From Phycisphaerales bacterium (lineage in GTDB: Bacteria; Planctomycetota; Phycisphaerae; SM23-33), in assembly GCA_018644725.1 (NCBI GenBank), contig JABGPZ010000017.1, forward strand, positions 1 to 36,777: a DNA stretch of 36,777 bases, read 5' to 3'. The notes beneath the pieces were generated by a model. That model worked only from the letters and a program-made list of their open reading frames with translations. It was not told where the DNA came from and ran no database searches. The position numbers and the translations under genes are program-made. Positions 34,480-36,777 of the stretch are shown here, piece by piece (position 1 is the first letter of the stretch; every line of letters starts with the position of its first letter).

Positions 34480-35157
34480 CTACATTTGTTTTTCGAGGAT
34501 GACGAAGCAGCGGGTGCCCATGTTGAGGGGCAGTTCAAAGGGCGACGTTTCGATGACATCGAAGCCGAACTTTTTCGCCTCGCGAGCAGTGACGGCACGT
34601 TCGATCTCGACGGCCGACGGTGTTTTGTAGTTGATGATTCGCCCGGGCGCATCGCTCTTGAGCAGACCACGAACCTCGCGCAAAAATTTCCCGCTCTCGC
34701 CGACAGCACGCAGGACCACCATGTCATATTGCCCGCCGTGTTCTCCGCGCGCGGCCTCGCGGACCTGCGCGGTCTCCACCGAGGCAAACGGAAACCCGAG
34801 GCGCTGAATCTCTTCGGCGATGAACGCGGTTTTCTTCGTCCGACATTCAATCCCGCAAATTCGCAGCGCCGGATTGGCCCACGCCAGCGGCAAAATCGGG
34901 AACCCGCCGCCGCAACCCACATCCGCCACCACCGGGGCGGTTTCGCCCAGCAACTCGGGACAAATCGACACCACCGCCAGAGAGTCGGCCACGTGACGGA
35001 AATAGAAATCCGCCTCGTCGGTAATCCGCGTGAGGTTCGTCTTCTTGTTCGCCGCGACGAGGTCGTGGTACAGTTGCGCAATCGCGTCAAGACTCCGCCC
35101 GCCGAGGCCAAGCTCGTCAAGGAACGTCTGAAACGCGGTGAGTTGTTCATCAATCAT
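34480..35157 (-). CDS. rsmG: 16S rRNA (guanine527-N7)-methyltransferase
   Basis: RsmG (GidB) methylates G527 of 16S rRNA with S-adenosylmethionine. The 225-residue protein has NLTRITD (40-46), the H-V-x-D-S motif (HVADSLAV, 55-62), the SAM-binding VADVGCGGGFPILPLA (77-92), and ECRTKKTAFI (104-113) where GidB usually has DSLxKR. A later VVLRAVG strand follows. It lies 32 bp after the zinc-ribbon gene and 28 bp before the cyclase-like gene, all on the minus strand. No strong SD precedes the ATG. It is not next to parAB or mnmG as in many bacteria. Confidence 0.92.
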   Translation of the reverse strand: MIDEQLTAFQTFLDELGLGGRSLDAIAQLYHDLVAANKKTNLTRITDEADFYFRHVADSLAVVSICPELLGETAPVVADVGCGGGFPILPLAWANPALRICGIECRTKKTAFIAEEIQRLGFPFASVETAQVREAARGEHGGQYDMVVLRAVGESGKFLREVRGLLKSDAPGRIINYKTPSAVEIERAVTAREAKKFGFDVIETSPFELPLNMGTRCFVILEKQM

Positions 35158-35189
35158 GGGGGTTCATTTCTGTAAAATCGTGTTCGTGT

Positions 35190-35459
35190 TCAGCGGTTCG
35201 CCGCGCCAATTGCGAGGACCATTCCTACCGCGATAATCATCATTTCCTGTGGCGGATCAGGCCAAATCATCATCACTGGGACGAGAATTGCAAGCGCCCA
35301 AAATAGCGTCTTGAGGCGGCCTCGCCATTTTCCGGAACGGATCGTCTTCCGATGAATCAGCAACGCCGTCCCGCACGAGGGGCAGTCCATTTCACCGACG
35401 CCGTCGGGAACGTCAATCGTCGCGCCACACTCGGCGCATGTTGTTTTCTGACTCGCCAT
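35190..35459 (-). CDS. Small zinc-ribbon membrane protein
   Basis: The 89-residue protein starts with a zinc ribbon, CAEC (C8, C11) and CPSC (C26, C29). A basic stretch (HRKTIRSGKWRGRLK) and two membrane helices (about 51-65 and 72-86) follow. The ATG at 35459 is chosen because the longer frame upstream only overlaps the XylR gene. It lies 14 bp after the regulator's stop and is part of the same run. Function is unknown; perhaps a membrane-tethered sensor or assembly factor. Confidence 0.7.
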   Translation of the reverse strand: MASQKTTCAECGATIDVPDGVGEMDCPSCGTALLIHRKTIRSGKWRGRLKTLFWALAILVPVMMIWPDPPQEMMIIAVGMVLAIGAANR

Positions 35460-35473
35460 GGCAAGTTCTCTCT

Positions 35474-36613
35474 CTAGGCCTCGGCCGGGGCGCGATGTTG
35501 ATTGCGATAGGCCTTGGGGTTCATGCCGACCTCGCGCCGGAAGGCGGCGCACAAGTTCGTCGCGCTGCAATGGCCAGTCTTCAGAGCAATCACGCGGACC
35601 TTCTCGTCGGTCTCGGCCAACAGCTCTTTGGCGCGGGCGATGCGGTATTGGCGAATCTCTTCGCCGGGCAGGCGGCCGAGGTGTTTGCGGAATGCCTTTT
35701 GCAGGCCGGTGCGACTGAGGGTGGTCTCGGCGACAACGTTGTCCACGCCGATCGCCTCGTGGTAGTGCGTCCAAATATACCGCAGTGCCTTGGCAACTTG
35801 CGGGTGGCTCACCGCGATGATGTCCGTCGATTCGCGCTGGGCGACGCCCGCCGGCGGGACAAGGATCGACTCGGTGGGGCGCGGTTTGCCGTCGATCAAC
35901 CCATCGAGAATTTCCGCCGCGCGATAGCCAAGCTCTTCCATATTGCGGTCGATGCTCGACAGTGGCACGAGGGCATATTCGCACGTCAGCAAAGCGTTGC
36001 CCGTACCGAGCACGGCGACCTCTTCGGGGACTTTGATCCCGCGAGACTGGCACGCTTCGAGGACTTCGGCCGCAAGTGGATCGTTGTGGGCGAAGACCGC
36101 GAGGGGCTTGGGAAGGCTCTCGATTTTTTCGGCGAGCAGATCAATCGGATCGCGCGTGGCGGCCTCGTCACTGATTCGAAAAATCTCGCACGAGTGCCCC
36201 GCGTCTTCCACGGTTCGCTGGAACGACAGCCCCCGCTCGATCGACGTCCGCGCACTGAACGCGTCACGCGTGTAATACAGGAAATTGCGGAACCGCTTGG
36301 CGAGAAAATGCTCCGCCGCGAGTTTCCCCAGCGCCGCGTTATCATTCGTCACACGCGGCAACGCCAAATCGCTGCGCGCAGTGGACAAATCCACCACCGG
36401 CACAGACTGGCGCGACGCAAACTCCGCAAGCTGCGGGTTGCTACCGAGATAGGTCAGCACGCCATCGCACGGCTTGTTCCACGGAATTATCTGGTTATAG
36501 GCCATGTCCAGCACGAGCTGCCAGTGATGCTCACGCGCATAGCGGGAAATCCCAAGCTCCATCCCGGGGTTATACCAACACAGCGCAATTAAAATTTTCT
36601 TCCTCTTTGGCAT
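35474..36613 (-). CDS. XylR-type regulator: LacI-like sensor plus AraC DNA-binding domain
   Basis: The 379-residue protein has an N-terminal sugar-binding sensor of the periplasmic-binding type: ILIALCWYNPGMELGISRYA at 7-26, AVFAHNDPLAAEVLEACQSRG, VAVLGTGN. A C-terminal AraC double helix-turn-helix spans about 280-372, with LSRTGLQKAFRKHLGRLPGEEIRQ and the AFRREVGMNPKAYR signature. XylR of E. coli has this order and activates pentose genes. Related PVC-group proteins are numerous and sense varied sugars, so the ligand is not assigned. The ATG has AAGGAG 6 nt upstream. It is the first gene of a four-gene run with a strong promoter. Confidence 0.92.
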   Translation of the reverse strand: MPKRKKILIALCWYNPGMELGISRYAREHHWQLVLDMAYNQIIPWNKPCDGVLTYLGSNPQLAEFASRQSVPVVDLSTARSDLALPRVTNDNAALGKLAAEHFLAKRFRNFLYYTRDAFSARTSIERGLSFQRTVEDAGHSCEIFRISDEAATRDPIDLLAEKIESLPKPLAVFAHNDPLAAEVLEACQSRGIKVPEEVAVLGTGNALLTCEYALVPLSSIDRNMEELGYRAAEILDGLIDGKPRPTESILVPPAGVAQRESTDIIAVSHPQVAKALRYIWTHYHEAIGVDNVVAETTLSRTGLQKAFRKHLGRLPGEEIRQYRIARAKELLAETDEKVRVIALKTGHCSATNLCAAFRREVGMNPKAYRNQHRAPAEA

Positions 36614-36657
36614 AGATTCTCCTTCAACAGATTATGCTTTTTTGCACTCTGTGTCCG

Positions 36658-36685
36658 ATTATATAACACAAGTGCTATGAATCAA
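36658..36685 (-). promoter_or_regulatory. Promoter of the XylR-rsmG-cyclase run
   Basis: On the minus strand TTGATT (36685-36680), a 16-bp spacer and a perfect TATAAT (36663-36658). The start is expected near 36651, giving a leader of about 38 nt. The spacer holds an imperfect inverted repeat (AGCAC-TT-GTGTT) that could bind the regulator. Confidence 0.6.
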
Positions 36686-36777
36686 CCCTTTCTTTTTCCC
36701 TTTTGGGTCGATTCATTTTTTTGAGTAATTTGTCCTCGCCTGCGAATAGGGCATGCTACGGTTCCACTGAAAAGCCA

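Noticed and set aside
33570-36613. Complete Pycsar operon
   Set aside because: Only a cyclase-like gene is seen. The two-helix zinc-ribbon protein does not resemble PycTM or PycTIR and lies on the far side of rsmG.

Overview
The window is about 36.8 kb of GC-rich bacterial DNA, densely coded on both strands. It looks like a member of the PVC group, most likely Planctomycetota of the Phycisphaerae type; Lentisphaerota or Kiritimatiellota are alternatives. The clues are PEP-CTERM sorting tails ending in a run of Arg/Lys, a secreted one-Cys sulfatase, an AraC/XylR-type regulator with a LacI-like sensor, a DUF3472 protein, an autotransporter-type barrel and a membrane-anchored GspE-like ATPase. 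No 16S rRNA or other decisive marker is present, so the phylum is an inference.

Layout. 1-4500 is a scrambled accessory region. It holds a tyrosine-recombinase 3' fragment and a thymidylate-synthase 3' fragment lying head to head, a PEP-CTERM protein, a sulfatase, and a small gene joining a Ser/Thr kinase N-lobe in frame to a PEP-CTERM tail. Next come tRNA-Ser(GCU) with a near-consensus promoter (4635-4829) and an addA/addB-type double-strand-break repair pair (4880-11307, minus). trmB (11445) and an orphan parB (12227) follow on the plus strand. A fused TIGR03546/TIGR03545 membrane protein (13252, minus) stands opposite a GNAT-MMPL-membrane protein run (15008-18772, plus). 18895-21042 encodes a pentapeptide-repeat autotransporter, followed by ilvE (plus), a YcfL-like lipoprotein and a Gfo/Idh/MocA oxidoreductase (minus), and a DUF3472 protein (plus). 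24983-27855 is a cvpA/gspE-like operon and 28051-29985 an ABC-F ATPase. A LacI regulator and pcrA diverge around 31.1 kb. The right end (33570-36613, minus) is a tight four-gene run: XylR-type regulator, zinc-ribbon membrane protein, rsmG, and an AT-rich class III nucleotide-cyclase-like gene.

Housekeeping genes (trmB, rsmG, parB, pcrA, addAB, ABC-F, ilvE, tRNA) are intact and carry their family motifs. They are mixed with surface and carbohydrate-related genes (sulfatase, regulators, oxidoreductase, PEP-CTERM proteins, autotransporter).

Main points for a second look. First, there are two gene-chimera junctions, at about 745 and 4225, and the same 10-bp word GCCGCCTCGC sits at both. Second, an AT-rich, PycC-like cyclase gene sits downstream of rsmG without an adjacent effector. 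Third, a membrane-anchored GspE-like ATPase has a changed Walker A motif and is paired with a CvpA-family protein. Fourth, several SD-less genes have a -10 box 6-8 nt before the ATG, suggesting leaderless transcripts. Fifth, an outer-membrane autotransporter barrel carries a pentapeptide-repeat passenger. All calls come from reading the sequence; no database search was run.
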